Shown one piece after another: positions 1 through 7,747 of a stretch of 50,439 nt of DNA (position 1 is its first letter; every line of letters starts with the position of its first letter). Both the position numbers and the translations under genes were made by a program. The notes under the pieces are model-generated. The model was not told where the DNA came from. It was given only the letters and a program-made list of their open reading frames with translations, and did no database searches. The stretch comes from Bacteroidales bacterium (GTDB lineage Bacteria > Bacteroidota > Bacteroidia > Bacteroidales > UBA7960): positions 1 to 50,439 of the forward strand of contig JAHYJP010000006.1 of assembly GCA_019429055.1 (NCBI GenBank), written 5' to 3'.

Positions 1-1
1 C

Positions 2-76
2 CATCTGAAAAATATCTATAAAAAACTTCATGTGAAAAACCGGATAGAGGCTTTAAATGAATATGAGAAATTCTGA
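2..76 (+). CDS. C-terminal end of a LuxR-type DNA-binding regulator (partial)
   Basis: The left edge holds 24 in-frame codons ending in TGA at 74-76. The peptide begins HLKNIYKKLHVKNR and ends NEYEKF. This resembles the recognition helix and final helix of a LuxR/GerE-type helix-turn-helix domain, whose usual pattern is VKxHxxNIYxKLxVxNRxEA. The rest of the protein lies outside the window, so it cannot be told whether it is a two-component response regulator or another LuxR-type regulator. The gene converges on the tRNA-Val gene on the opposite strand. Confidence 0.7.
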   Translation, partial: HLKNIYKKLHVKNRIEALNEYEKF

Positions 77-107
77 ATAGAGAATAACTTAAGGGGAGTG
101 TTTTAGT

Positions 108-181
108 GGGACGTACTGGAATCGAACCAGTGACCTCATGCCTGTCAAGCATGCGCTCTAAACCAACTGAGCTAACGTCCC
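108..181 (-). tRNA. tRNA-Val (anticodon GAC)
   Basis: On the minus strand the 74-base sequence folds as a tRNA. It has a perfect 7-bp acceptor stem (GGGACGT with ACGTCCC), a D-arm, an anticodon stem CATGC/GCATG with loop TTGACAG, and a T-arm containing TTCGAAT. Bases 34-36 of the loop are GAC, which reads valine codon GUC. CCA is not encoded. It should not be confused with tRNA-Asp, whose anticodon would be GTC. Confidence 0.93.
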
Positions 182-385
182 GAAGTTGAGAATGCAAATT
201 TAGGAATTATTTTTTATCAACGGTTAAATATTGAAATCCTAAGCACGAACCGAGGCGAAGCCGAGTTCAGCGAAGATAAAACCTTACTTTCTCACTTTCT
301 TATTTTCTTACTTTGTTATTCATCAAGAAGACATCCACCTAACCCCCTTCAAAGGGGGAATAGGCCGGGAAAAGCTTAACTAAGC
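182..385. repeat. Intergenic stretch with hairpin repeats, no gene
   Basis: No coding region is visible between tRNA-Val and pccB. The stretch holds a GAGGCGAAGCCGAG block near 252-265, a pyrimidine-rich low-complexity tract at about 282-320, and a strong short hairpin at 343-358 (CCCCCTT, loop CA, AAGGGGG). From memory, similar CCCCCTTxxAAGGGGG units recur as dispersed intergenic repeats in Bacteroidota. The hairpin lies just past the pccB stop on that gene's strand, so it could also help end that transcript, although no clear T-run follows. Confidence 0.45.
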
Positions 386-1915
386 CTACAAAGGTATATT
401 CCCATGCTTCTTAGCCGGCGTTACTTCCCGCTTATTTTCGGTCATTTCAAGGGCCTGGATAAGTTTCAGGCGGGTTTGTCTTGGATAGATGATCTCATCA
501 ATATGTCCTGACTCCGCAGCCTTGTATGGTGAGCAGAACTTCTCACGATATTCTTCTGTGGCTTTGGCCTTGTCTTCATCATTGAGTTTGTTGCGGTAAA
601 GAATATTTACAGCTCCATCGGGGCCCATAACTGCAATTTCGGCAGTGGGATAGGCGTAATTTACATCGGCACCCAGGTGTTTGCTGGCCATAACCACGTA
701 AGCTCCTCCGTATGACTTGCGGGTAATTACAGTAATTTTCGGAACCGTAGCTTCAGCATAGGCATAAAGCAGTTTTGCACCATGTTTGATAATACCACCC
801 AGTTCCTGACCCACGCCCGGCAGAAATCCCGGCACATCGCAGAATGTGATAATGGGAATGTTAAATGCATCGCAAAATCTCACAAAACGTGCTCCTTTGA
901 GCGATGCATCTATATCGAGCACACCGGCCAGCATGGCAGGCTGATTGGCCACAATACCCACCGGCTTGCCGTTAAGACGGGCAAAACCGGTAATGATATT
1001 CTGCGCATAATGGGGTTGAACTTCAAAGAAATCGAAATCGTCAGCCACAGCGGTGATGATCTCCATCATGTCGTAGGGTTTGTTGGGATCACCGGGAATG
1101 AGTTCGCGAAGTTTGATCTCTTCTCTGTGGGGTGAATCGGTGCATGGCTTTACCGGTGGGTCTTCCATATTGTTGGAGGGAAGAAAACTCATAAGCTCGC
1201 GAATCATCATCATGGCCTGATCATCGTCGTCTGCCGTAAAATGCGCTACTCCGCTTTTTGAGTTGTGAGTCATGGCACCGCCCAATTCTTCTTTGGTTAC
1301 ATCTTCATGGGTAACAGTTTTAATAACATCCGGACCGGTAACAAACATATAGCTGGTTTTGCGGGTCATGAAGATAAAATCTGTAATTGCCGGAGAATAA
1401 ACTGCACCGCCGGCACAGGGGCCCAGAATAGCACTGATTTGTGGTACAACCCCGCTGGCACGCACATTGCGCATAAAGATGTCGCCATACCCGGCCAGAC
1501 TTTCAACACCCTCCTGGATGCGGGCACCGCCACTGTCGTTCAACCCGATCAAAGGAGCACCCATTTTTACGGCAAGGTCCATGATCTTGATAACTTTGTT
1601 GGCATTGGCACGGCTAAGCGAACCTCCGAAAACAGTGAAATCCTGTGCGAAAACATAAACAAGTCTGCCGTCAATCTTTCCGTAGCCGGTTACGATTCCA
1701 TCACCGGGAATTTTTTCCATTTCAAAATCCTGATTGCTGTTGGCAACAAATTTGTCAACTTCCACAAAAGTTTCAGGGTCCAGCAATTGGTTTATGCGTT
1801 CACGGGCTGTTTTCCTTCCTGATGCATGAATCTTGTCAATTTTGTCCTGGCCGCCACCCAGTTCAGCGGCCTGGTGCATTTGGGTGAGTTTGTCGATTTT
1901 TTGTTTTGTATCCAT
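386..1915 (-). CDS. pccB: Acyl-CoA carboxylase carboxyltransferase (propionyl-CoA carboxylase beta)
   Basis: This 509-aa protein has the two-lobed carboxyltransferase fold of the PccB/MmdA family, which transfers the carboxyl group from carboxybiotin to an acyl-CoA. The N-terminal half carries the [20 protein letters not shown] acyl-CoA/oxyanion region and [12 protein letters not shown]. The C-terminal half carries [13 protein letters not shown], followed by [10 protein letters not shown] and an [11 protein letters not shown] segment. Full length is typical of the family. It is the last gene of a minus-strand operon with biotin carboxylase and a biotin carrier. That composition points to a soluble propionyl-CoA carboxylase (methylmalonyl-CoA pathway) rather than a sodium-pumping decarboxylase, since no membrane beta subunit is present. 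Substrate choice between propionyl-CoA and other short acyl-CoAs is inferred, not shown. Confidence 0.92.
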   Translation of the reverse strand: MDTKQKIDKLTQMHQAAELGGGQDKIDKIHASGRKTARERINQLLDPETFVEVDKFVANSNQDFEMEKIPGDGIVTGYGKIDGRLVYVFAQDFTVFGGSLSRANANKVIKIMDLAVKMGAPLIGLNDSGGARIQEGVESLAGYGDIFMRNVRASGVVPQISAILGPCAGGAVYSPAITDFIFMTRKTSYMFVTGPDVIKTVTHEDVTKEELGGAMTHNSKSGVAHFTADDDDQAMMMIRELMSFLPSNNMEDPPVKPCTDSPHREEIKLRELIPGDPNKPYDMMEIITAVADDFDFFEVQPHYAQNIITGFARLNGKPVGIVANQPAMLAGVLDIDASLKGARFVRFCDAFNIPIITFCDVPGFLPGVGQELGGIIKHGAKLLYAYAEATVPKITVITRKSYGGAYVVMASKHLGADVNYAYPTAEIAVMGPDGAVNILYRNKLNDEDKAKATEEYREKFCSPYKAAESGHIDEIIYPRQTRLKLIQALEMTENKREVTPAKKHGNIPL

Positions 1916-1931
1916 TTTCCAAATTTTTACT

Positions 1932-1954
1932 GCTGAGACACAGAGACGCGGAGT
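1932..1954. repeat. Left inverted repeat flanking the GxxExxY gene
   Basis: The segment contains CAGAGACGCGGAGTT (1940-1954 with its neighbours). The reverse complement of the same core, CAGAGACGCGGAG, occurs at about 2403-2418 on the other side of the GxxExxY gene. The repeat lies between the pccB start and the GxxExxY stop and is GC-rich compared with the surrounding intergenic DNA. Confidence 0.6.
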
Positions 1955-1987
1955 TTATTTTAAATTACCCTCGTTTCTGGTCTTCGA

Positions 1988-2374
1988 TTAAAAGTTATTT
2001 ACAAATCTTTTAAATCCATCTTTTAATAGTGGAGTGTTGAAATTAATGAGATATCCCAGTTTCTTATTTGCCAGTTTAAGGTATGAAATAATCTGAGCTT
2101 CATGAACCGGCAAAATAGCTTCAACAGCTTTAAGCTCGATAATTATCTCCCCTTCCACCAGAAGGTCAATCCTAAAGGTCTTATCAAGTTTTTCACCTTT
2201 ATAATGTAATGGCAGAAATACTTCACTTTTACAAATTATATCTCTGGAATTCAATTCTCTAAAAAGACATTGATGATAAACAGATTCCATTAATCCCGGC
2301 CCCATTTCCTTGTGAACAACAATAGAAGCATCTAATATCTCTCCGCCTAATACATTATATTCTTCTCTTTTCAT
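1988..2374 (-). CDS. GxxExxY family protein (PD-(D/E)XK-like)
   Basis: This 128-aa protein shows the signature that names the family, G27-L-M-E30-S-V-Y33. It also has a nuclease-like core: D70 in FRIDLLV and E80-L-K82 in IIIELKAVE, followed by AQIISYLK. The family (Pfam PDDEXK_3) is widespread in environmental bacteria, and no function is firmly established. The gene sits in the carboxylase operon on the same strand, 50 bases after the biotin carrier gene and 72 bases before pccB, yet it has no link to biotin chemistry. Inverted repeats flank it on both sides, which suggests it arrived as a small cassette. It may be co-transcribed with the operon. Confidence 0.85.
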   Translation of the reverse strand: MKREEYNVLGGEILDASIVVHKEMGPGLMESVYHQCLFRELNSRDIICKSEVFLPLHYKGEKLDKTFRIDLLVEGEIIIELKAVEAILPVHEAQIISYLKLANKKLGYLINFNTPLLKDGFKRFVNNF

Positions 2375-2394
2375 AACTCAAATATTCTCTGCGC

Positions 2395-2420
2395 AACTCC
2401 GCGTCTCCGCGTCTCTGCGG
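2395..2420. repeat. Right inverted repeat flanking the GxxExxY gene
   Basis: The segment reads as the reverse complement of the left repeat core, with an internal duplication: ACTCCGCGTCTCCGCG followed by TCTCTGCGG. It ends four bases before the stop codon of the biotin carrier gene, so the cassette boundary falls exactly between genes. The duplicated CCGCGTCT unit makes this arm about 8 bases longer than the left one. Confidence 0.6.
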
Positions 2421-2424
2421 TAAA

Positions 2425-2934
2425 CTACTCAACCACCACCATCACCTTCTTAGCCTCCACAGTATCTCCTTCTTTAACCCGGATCTCTTTGACCACTCCG
2501 TCCTTTTTAGCTTTGAACTCGCTTTCCATCTTCATGGCAGAAAAAATTACCAGCGTTTGACCGGCTTCTACGGTATCACCCACATTTACCGGAATTTTTA
2601 CCACTTTACCGGGGATTGGCGCTATAACAGTATTTTCCGCATCTTCTTCGCTGCCTTTTAGCCTGGCTGCACGGTATTTCGATTCTGCATCGATGATCTC
2701 AGTTTCGTAAGTATTTTTAGATGTATTGATGGTGTATTGCTTAACATTCTCTCCGGGAATGAGCTCTATATTATAAGAGTTGTTGTTGTGTATAATGGAA
2801 AATATGCCCTGATTCACTTTCTCAAAATCCAGCTTATATTCCTTATCATCAACTTTTATATTCACAAAAGTACCATCCCATTGCAGCAGTTCTACCTTTG
2901 CTGTCCGGTTGTTAATTTTTACTTCGTATGACAT
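2425..2934 (-). CDS. Biotin carboxyl carrier protein of the acyl-CoA carboxylase
   Basis: This 169-aa protein ends in a classical biotinyl domain of about 70 residues. The biotin attachment motif is S132-A-M-K135-M-E, with Lys135 as the predicted biotinylated residue. The domain is preceded by the usual APIPGKVVKIPVNVGD strand that starts these folds. The first 90 residues form a separate beta-rich region of the kind seen in stand-alone carriers of Bacteroidota acyl-CoA carboxylases. It begins 10 bases after the stop of the biotin carboxylase gene, so the two are almost certainly co-transcribed. It carries activated CO2 from the carboxylase subunit to the carboxyltransferase. Confidence 0.93.
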   Translation of the reverse strand: MSYEVKINNRTAKVELLQWDGTFVNIKVDDKEYKLDFEKVNQGIFSIIHNNNSYNIELIPGENVKQYTINTSKNTYETEIIDAESKYRAARLKGSEEDAENTVIAPIPGKVVKIPVNVGDTVEAGQTLVIFSAMKMESEFKAKKDGVVKEIRVKEGDTVEAKKVMVVVE

Positions 2935-2944
2935 AGGTTTTCAA

Positions 2945-4453
2945 TTAAAGTTTTAGAACACTTCTGATCCTGCTATAATCTTTCCAGTTGTTTTTCAGCG
3001 CAGTCATTTCTTTGGGGGATGCTTTACGTATTCTGTAAATATACTCGAGGAAAGAAGCAATGATTACCATATCTTCACAATCATCCTGACAGCCCTGATC
3101 CTTTTTCATAAGATGATCCATGTTTTCATCTATGAAGTGGGTGGTATAATTCCCTTTTATAAAGTCGGGAGCAGTCATGATATTTTCCAGAAAGTTCAGA
3201 GAATTTCTTACACCGGCAATTTTGAATTCCTGCAGTGCGCGAATGGTCCGCTCAATGGCATCTTTACGATCGCGGCCCCACACAATTAGCTTGGCTATGA
3301 GGGGGTCGTAGTAAATGGGTATATCAAAACCTTCGTAAACATAACCATCAACCCTAACGCCAACGCCGTAAGGAATGGTGATATGGGTAACTTTTCCAGG
3401 TGCCGGCATGAAATTATTGGCTGCATCTTCGGCATACACCCTGCATTCGATGGCATGTCCGTTTTGCTTCAGATCATTTTGTTTGTAAGAAAGTTTTTCT
3501 CCGGACGCAATTCGTATTTGTTCCTTAACCAGGTCGACTCCCACAACCCTTTCGGTAATGGGGTGTTCAACCTGCAAACGGGTGTTCATTTCAAGGAAAT
3601 AGTAGTTGAGGTTATTGTCAACAATAAATTCTATGGTTCCGGCTCCTTCGTAATTTGCTGCTTTTGCAGCTGCCACAGCAGCTTTGCCCATTTCTTCACG
3701 AATCTTTGGGGTAAGGATAGGAGAGGGGGTTTCTTCTATGATCTTCTGGTGGCGGCGCTGTACTGAACATTCCCGTTCAAAGAGGTGAATGACATTTCCA
3801 TATTGATCGGCCAGCACCTGAAACTCAATGTGATGAGGCGATTCGATATATTTCTCAATATATACCGCATCATCGCCAAAAGCTGATTTGGCTTCTGAGC
3901 GGGCTGCACGTATGGAGCTTTTAATGTCCGATTCTTTTTTCACAAGGCGCATGCCTTTTCCTCCTCCACCGGCTGATGCCTTTATCATAACAGGTAAGCC
4001 AATTTCCTTGATGGTTTTTATGGCTTCGGCTTCGGAAGTAATGGCCGCTTCTGTTCCGGGCACCACAGGCACACCAGCTGCCATCATGGTTTTCCGTGCT
4101 GTAATTTTGTCACCCATTTGAGAGATGGCAAATGGCCCCGGCCCTATAAATTTAATCCCGGTTTTCTGGCATTTTTCAGAAAAAACAGCGTTTTCTGATA
4201 AAAATCCATAACCGGGATGTATGGCATCGGCTTTGCTTGTTTGGGCTACTTCCAGGATCTTTTCCATATTCAGGTAGGATTCGGAAGAGGGAGATGCGCC
4301 AATATGATACGCTTCATCAGCATATAAGACATGCATGGCTTTACGGTCGGCATCAGAATAAACCGCAATGGTACGGATACCCATCTCGCGGCACGACCGC
4401 ATAATTCGCACAGCAATCTCGCCGCGGTTGGCCACGAGTACTTTTTTAATCAT
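2945..4453 (-). CDS. accC: Biotin carboxylase subunit of acyl-CoA carboxylase
   Basis: This 502-aa ATP-grasp enzyme carboxylates carrier-bound biotin using ATP and bicarbonate. It begins with the characteristic KKVLVANRGEIAVRI, has the glycine-rich ATP loop KASAGGGGKGMRLV at about residues 160-172, and carries the active-site stretch EMNTRLQVEHPITE near residue 290. The last 50 residues, including a DQGCQDDCEDM segment, extend beyond the minimal 450-residue enzyme, as is common for propionyl-CoA carboxylase alpha chains in this phylum. It is the first gene of the operon. Some annotations would call it pccA or an acetyl-CoA carboxylase subunit; the neighbours favour the propionyl-CoA role. Confidence 0.92.
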   Translation of the reverse strand: MIKKVLVANRGEIAVRIMRSCREMGIRTIAVYSDADRKAMHVLYADEAYHIGASPSSESYLNMEKILEVAQTSKADAIHPGYGFLSENAVFSEKCQKTGIKFIGPGPFAISQMGDKITARKTMMAAGVPVVPGTEAAITSEAEAIKTIKEIGLPVMIKASAGGGGKGMRLVKKESDIKSSIRAARSEAKSAFGDDAVYIEKYIESPHHIEFQVLADQYGNVIHLFERECSVQRRHQKIIEETPSPILTPKIREEMGKAAVAAAKAANYEGAGTIEFIVDNNLNYYFLEMNTRLQVEHPITERVVGVDLVKEQIRIASGEKLSYKQNDLKQNGHAIECRVYAEDAANNFMPAPGKVTHITIPYGVGVRVDGYVYEGFDIPIYYDPLIAKLIVWGRDRKDAIERTIRALQEFKIAGVRNSLNFLENIMTAPDFIKGNYTTHFIDENMDHLMKKDQGCQDDCEDMVIIASFLEYIYRIRKASPKEMTALKNNWKDYSRIRSVLKL

Positions 4454-4613
4454 AGTTTGTCCTTTTGGTTTCGACTTCTTAATTGAAATTTAAATTTACA
4501 AAACAAATTCGGAAAATCATGAAAAGATTTTCCTTTATCAGAAATTGTTATCGGTTATTTCAAAATATTTTACAAAAGTTTATCAACGTGTGATTTTTCA
4601 GCTTGTTCATTTT

Positions 4614-4621
4614 TACTTTTG
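4614..4621 (+). promoter_or_regulatory. Candidate -7 promoter element for the Trx-TrxR gene
   Basis: TACTTTTG matches the Bacteroidetes -7 consensus TAnnTTTG. It lies about 157 bases upstream of the favoured ATG at 4779, within the 274-base gap between the divergent carboxylase operon and this gene. No good -33 TTTG is seen at the usual distance. The remainder of the gap is AT-rich, without a visible gene. Confidence 0.45.
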
Positions 4622-4778
4622 TTTTATGACAAAATGACTGATAAAAACTATGGCAAAAGATTTGATAAACGCAAATATATAAATATTAATATACATTGTA
4701 TTTAAAAAAGTAATTTAAATATATTCAATGATTTATAAGCGCCGGCGAAAATGTAACCGGCCAATAAAAAACAGTACT

Positions 4779-6056
4779 ATGTTAAAGGAAATTAAACAAG
4801 AGGATTTTGAAAAGGAACTTCACCAGCATGAAAACCTGGTTTTAGACTTTTATTCAACCGAGTGTCCACCCTGTGAAGCCCTGGCTCCAAAATTTGAGAG
4901 TCTGGCCGATGCTTATGGCAAGGATGTTCGTTTTGTAAAAATATTCAGGCAGGGTAACCGCGAGCTGGCCGAAAAACTGGGTGTAAAATCTTCACCCACT
5001 TTATTATTTTATAAAAAGGGACAGCAAACAGGCGATATGCTTATCGGAGGAATAAAAAAAGCAGATATCGTGCGTAATCTTGATGCTATGCTACCCGAAG
5101 AGAAAGTAAAAAAAATCAAGTCGGAAATAAAACCCGTTGTAACACACGCCGATGTTATTGTACTGGGCGGCGGACCCGGAGGTATGGCTGCCGGTATTTA
5201 CCTGGCGCAGGCCAAAATAGATACAATAATTATTGATCAGGCACTGCCGGGCGGGCAGGTATCCACAACCCACCAGGTATCCAATTATCCGGGTTTTATT
5301 GAGCCACAGCAAGGGTATATGTTGTCGCATTACATGTCGGAACAGTCAAAAGCAGCAGGAGTAAAGTTTAAGGTTGCGGTTGATGTTAATAGTGTAGATC
5401 TTGTAAATAAAGAAGTAGTTATTGACGGATTTGAAACCATTAAAGCAAAAAAGATAATCATTTCAACAGGAGCCTCGCCCCGTTATCTTAATATTGAAGG
5501 CGAAAGAGAACTCTATGGTAAGGGAATATCTTACTGTGCAACCTGCGATGCAAAGTATTTTCATGATAAGGAAGTTATAATCATTGGCGGTGGAAATACA
5601 GCCGTGGAAGAATCTGAATTCATTTCAAAGTTTGCTTCAAAAATTACCATGATTCAGCAGCTACCTATGCTTACAGCCAACAAAACAGCCCAGGAGCGTT
5701 GCTATGCTGATCCTAAGATCAGCGTATTACTTGAGCATGAGCCGCGAGGCTTTTACAGAACTGAGTCAGGAAGGATGCTGGTTAAGGTTGAAGATTTGAA
5801 AACCAAAGAAGTTAAAGATCTGGAAACCGAAGGGGTGTTTGTTTTTGTTGGAATGAAACCCAACACCGATATCATTAAGGATCCTTTAGAAACCGATGAT
5901 TGGGGCTACATAAAGGTTGATGATGAGATGCGTACCAGTATTCCCGGCGTTTATGCCGTAGGTGATGTTATCAGCAAAAAATACCGTCAGATAACTACAG
6001 CTGTGGGAGATGGAACCATCGCGTCAATAGCCTGTACAAAGGAAATTGATAATTGA
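4779..6056 (+). CDS. trxB: Thioredoxin-thioredoxin reductase fusion
   Basis: Numbered from the ATG at 4779, the 425-aa protein joins an N-terminal thioredoxin domain (about 1-105) to a low-molecular-weight thioredoxin reductase (about 120-425). The thioredoxin active site is C29-P-P-C32 rather than the usual CGPC. The reductase part has the FAD-binding VIVLGGGPGGMAAGIYLAQA, the NADPH-binding IIIGGGNTAVEES between them the redox pair C253-A-T-C256, and a C-terminal GVYAVGDV FAD motif. It should pass electrons from NADPH through FAD to a tethered thioredoxin. An in-frame ATG at 4728 would add 17 basic residues that match no thioredoxin start, so the later ATG is preferred. The known mycobacterial fusion has the reverse domain order. 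Confidence 0.9.
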   Translation: MLKEIKQEDFEKELHQHENLVLDFYSTECPPCEALAPKFESLADAYGKDVRFVKIFRQGNRELAEKLGVKSSPTLLFYKKGQQTGDMLIGGIKKADIVRNLDAMLPEEKVKKIKSEIKPVVTHADVIVLGGGPGGMAAGIYLAQAKIDTIIIDQALPGGQVSTTHQVSNYPGFIEPQQGYMLSHYMSEQSKAAGVKFKVAVDVNSVDLVNKEVVIDGFETIKAKKIIISTGASPRYLNIEGERELYGKGISYCATCDAKYFHDKEVIIIGGGNTAVEESEFISKFASKITMIQQLPMLTANKTAQERCYADPKISVLLEHEPRGFYRTESGRMLVKVEDLKTKEVKDLETEGVFVFVGMKPNTDIIKDPLETDDWGYIKVDDEMRTSIPGVYAVGDVISKKYRQITTAVGDGTIASIACTKEIDN

Positions 6057-6071
6057 GTGTACGGATAATGC

Positions 6072-6107
6072 AAAAAAAAACCGGATGCATATTCATCCGG
6101 TTTTTTT
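6072..6107. terminator. Bidirectional rho-independent terminator
   Basis: A perfect 7-bp stem CCGGATG/CATCCGG (6081-6087 and 6094-6100) is preceded by nine A's and followed by seven T's. It therefore acts as a terminator in both directions, serving the fusion gene on the plus strand and the convergent unknown gene that ends at 6121. Confidence 0.9.
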
Positions 6108-6120
6108 ATTCAAATCCATC

Positions 6121-6804
6121 TCAGCCTGTTTTTTTAATATCTTCAAAAACTTTGTTTTGGCTGGTTGGCTGGTAAATAGCTTTTCCCCCTTTATCTGAAG
6201 ATTGTTTTTTATTGTAAAAAATTTCAATGTTTGAAATCTCGGTAAAAAATGGATTACCGGTTTGAGCCAGAAAAATTTTTAATTCAGTTCCGTTTTCAAC
6301 AGATAGTACATTTCCTGCAGGGTCAGATATTTTTTGTAATTCTGTTTCCAATTCAATTATATTATAAAGTCCCTTGATCTCTTCCAGAAGTTCGATCCGA
6401 TCCCGGGAAGCCAAATCGCCCAGATTACATTCAATGTAAAATAGTTTGTTTTCGTAAAAATGAAATTCTATCCGTGAGGGGAAACCACGATAAGTGTAAT
6501 CATATAAGAGTATATCAGTTTTTAGCAATCCATTTCCGGAATATTCAGCTAAAGGACTTAATAGTTTTCTCTCAATCGTTTTATAATTACTCCCAAATCT
6601 TATTTTTTCCCATAGGTTAAAAGGCACCTGCGTGGGCACACTGAGCTTTTTGCGGGTCGAAATTAAAAAATCAAGATAAATATCAATGTCATCATATTTT
6701 TTACTCAGACTTCTGACTAAAGGATCAATAAAATAGGGCGGGGTATTCTTGTTCCGTAAAAAGGAAATTTCAATGGCAACTCTTTGATATAGTTTATTTA
6801 GCAT
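6121..6804 (-). CDS. Hypothetical protein, 227 aa
   Basis: I do not recognise this protein. It appears soluble and cytoplasmic, with no signal peptide or membrane segment. The N-terminal half is helical and basic (e.g. FIDPLVRSLSKKYDDIDIYL). The middle has alternating strands around YRGFPSRIEFHFYENKLFYIECN, which could be a small beta-sheet domain. The C-terminal 50 residues look like a second beta segment followed by a lysine-rich tail. It stands 221 bases downstream of rlmH on the same strand and is terminated by the shared hairpin. The upstream gap holds two overlapping palindromes. Base composition is slightly AT-richer than its neighbours. Confidence 0.7.
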   Translation of the reverse strand: MLNKLYQRVAIEISFLRNKNTPPYFIDPLVRSLSKKYDDIDIYLDFLISTRKKLSVPTQVPFNLWEKIRFGSNYKTIERKLLSPLAEYSGNGLLKTDILLYDYTYRGFPSRIEFHFYENKLFYIECNLGDLASRDRIELLEEIKGLYNIIELETELQKISDPAGNVLSVENGTELKIFLAQTGNPFFTEISNIEIFYNKKQSSDKGGKAIYQPTSQNKVFEDIKKTG

Positions 6805-6877
6805 ATCAATATAATAATATTAGGTTGTTAGTGGCATTGGTTTTTTTTTAGTAAAGAACGCAAATTTTGACGGGAAA

Positions 6878-6900
6878 GTTTTACGTAAAACACGTGTTTT
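6878..6900. promoter_or_regulatory. Two overlapping 14-bp perfect palindromes
   Basis: GTTTTACGTAAAAC (6878-6891) and AAAACACGTGTTTT (6887-6900) are each perfect palindromes and share five bases. They lie in the gap between rlmH and the unknown gene starting at 6804, about 75-95 bases upstream of its start. Such dyads could be a tandem operator for dimeric regulators or alternative hairpins in the leader RNA. No regulator is adjacent. The rest of the 6805-7025 gap has only a short open stretch without coding character. Confidence 0.4.
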
Positions 6901-7025
6901 TGCCATTTGCAACCGTATGTTCAATAAAAAGAGTCCGGTTCTCCAGCGCAATGCAAAGGTGGTCAAATAATTATATTCATGCCAGGTGACGTCATAAATA
7001 GTTTTCCACAATGCATTGTTGAAAA

Positions 7026-7499
7026 CTATTCATTGTGGTAGGATTCACCCTTTAAGATGGTAAAAGCTCTGTAAATCTGTTCGGCAAAAAACAATCGTAT
7101 CATTTGATGAGAAAAAGTCATTTTTGATAATGAGATGGTGTGGTTGGCCTTTTTGTAAAGATTTTCATGAAACCCCCATGCACCACCAACAACAAAAACC
7201 ATTTCGCGAATACCCGAATTCATTTTTTTTTGCAGAAAACCGGCAAATTCTTCAGAACTTAATGCTTTTCCACTTTCATCCAGAAGTATTATGGAGTCTG
7301 CTTTGTCCAGATAACGGGTTAATAGTTCTGATTCTTTTTGTTTGATAATTTCCACGGGCATGGATGAAACTTTCTTCAATGCCGGTATTTCAACGATCTC
7401 AAAATTGATGTAGTGACTGAGTCTTTTCTCATAAACAGAAATACCTTCCCTGATGTACTTCCGGTCTGTTTTACCTATGGTAAGAAGTGTAATTTTCAT
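7026..7499 (-). CDS. rlmH: 23S rRNA pseudouridine(1915)-N3 methyltransferase
   Basis: This 157-aa SPOUT-class enzyme methylates pseudouridine 1915 in helix 69 of 23S rRNA, using S-adenosylmethionine. It has the full family layout: start MKITLLTIGKTDRKYI, central LLDESGKALSSEEFA, the knot segment VFVVGGAWGFHENLY, and the C-terminal SKMTFSHQMIRLFFAEQIYR. Length is normal (about 155-160). It is transcribed away from the DUF4783 gene, with a TAnnTTTG box 72 bases upstream. Confidence 0.97.
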   Translation of the reverse strand: MKITLLTIGKTDRKYIREGISVYEKRLSHYINFEIVEIPALKKVSSMPVEIIKQKESELLTRYLDKADSIILLDESGKALSSEEFAGFLQKKMNSGIREMVFVVGGAWGFHENLYKKANHTISLSKMTFSHQMIRLFFAEQIYRAFTILKGESYHNE

Positions 7500-7571
7500 T
7501 GATAAGATTTAATTTCCTGGTGCATGATATTTGTATGAAATTGCAGGTAAACCTTTGTTTCTCCAAACAGG

Positions 7572-7579
7572 CAAAATTA
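7572..7579 (-). promoter_or_regulatory. Candidate -7 promoter element for rlmH
   Basis: On the minus strand the sequence reads TAATTTTG, a full match to TAnnTTTG, 72 bases upstream of the rlmH start. It lies in the 248-base gap shared with the divergent DUF4783 gene. Nothing else was recognised in that gap. Confidence 0.45.
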
Positions 7580-7747
7580 CCCAATTTCAGTACTTTAAAA
7601 AACATTAACTTTATACTCTGAAATAATAGCTCGAAAATATTTTTGAGAAAATTGACAAATCACTGGTCGAAATTTTTTGTGGCCGGGTTTTTGATATCAG
7701 GAAGTGGATGGTGTTTTCATCCATTCACACATTAAATAACAACGATA

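Noticed and set aside
389-396. TACCTTTG on the minus strand, a full -7 box
   Set aside because: It falls inside the last codons of pccB (ATA CCT TTG) and is about 200 bases from the tRNA-Val start, so chance is the better explanation.
386-4453. Sodium-pumping methylmalonyl-CoA decarboxylase operon
   Set aside because: A biotin carboxylase subunit is present and the membrane beta subunit is absent, so a soluble carboxylase fits better.
6820-7011. 63-codon open frame on the minus strand between rlmH and the unknown gene
   Set aside because: Its sequence has no domain or coding pattern, and it crosses the two palindromes. It is probably intergenic DNA.
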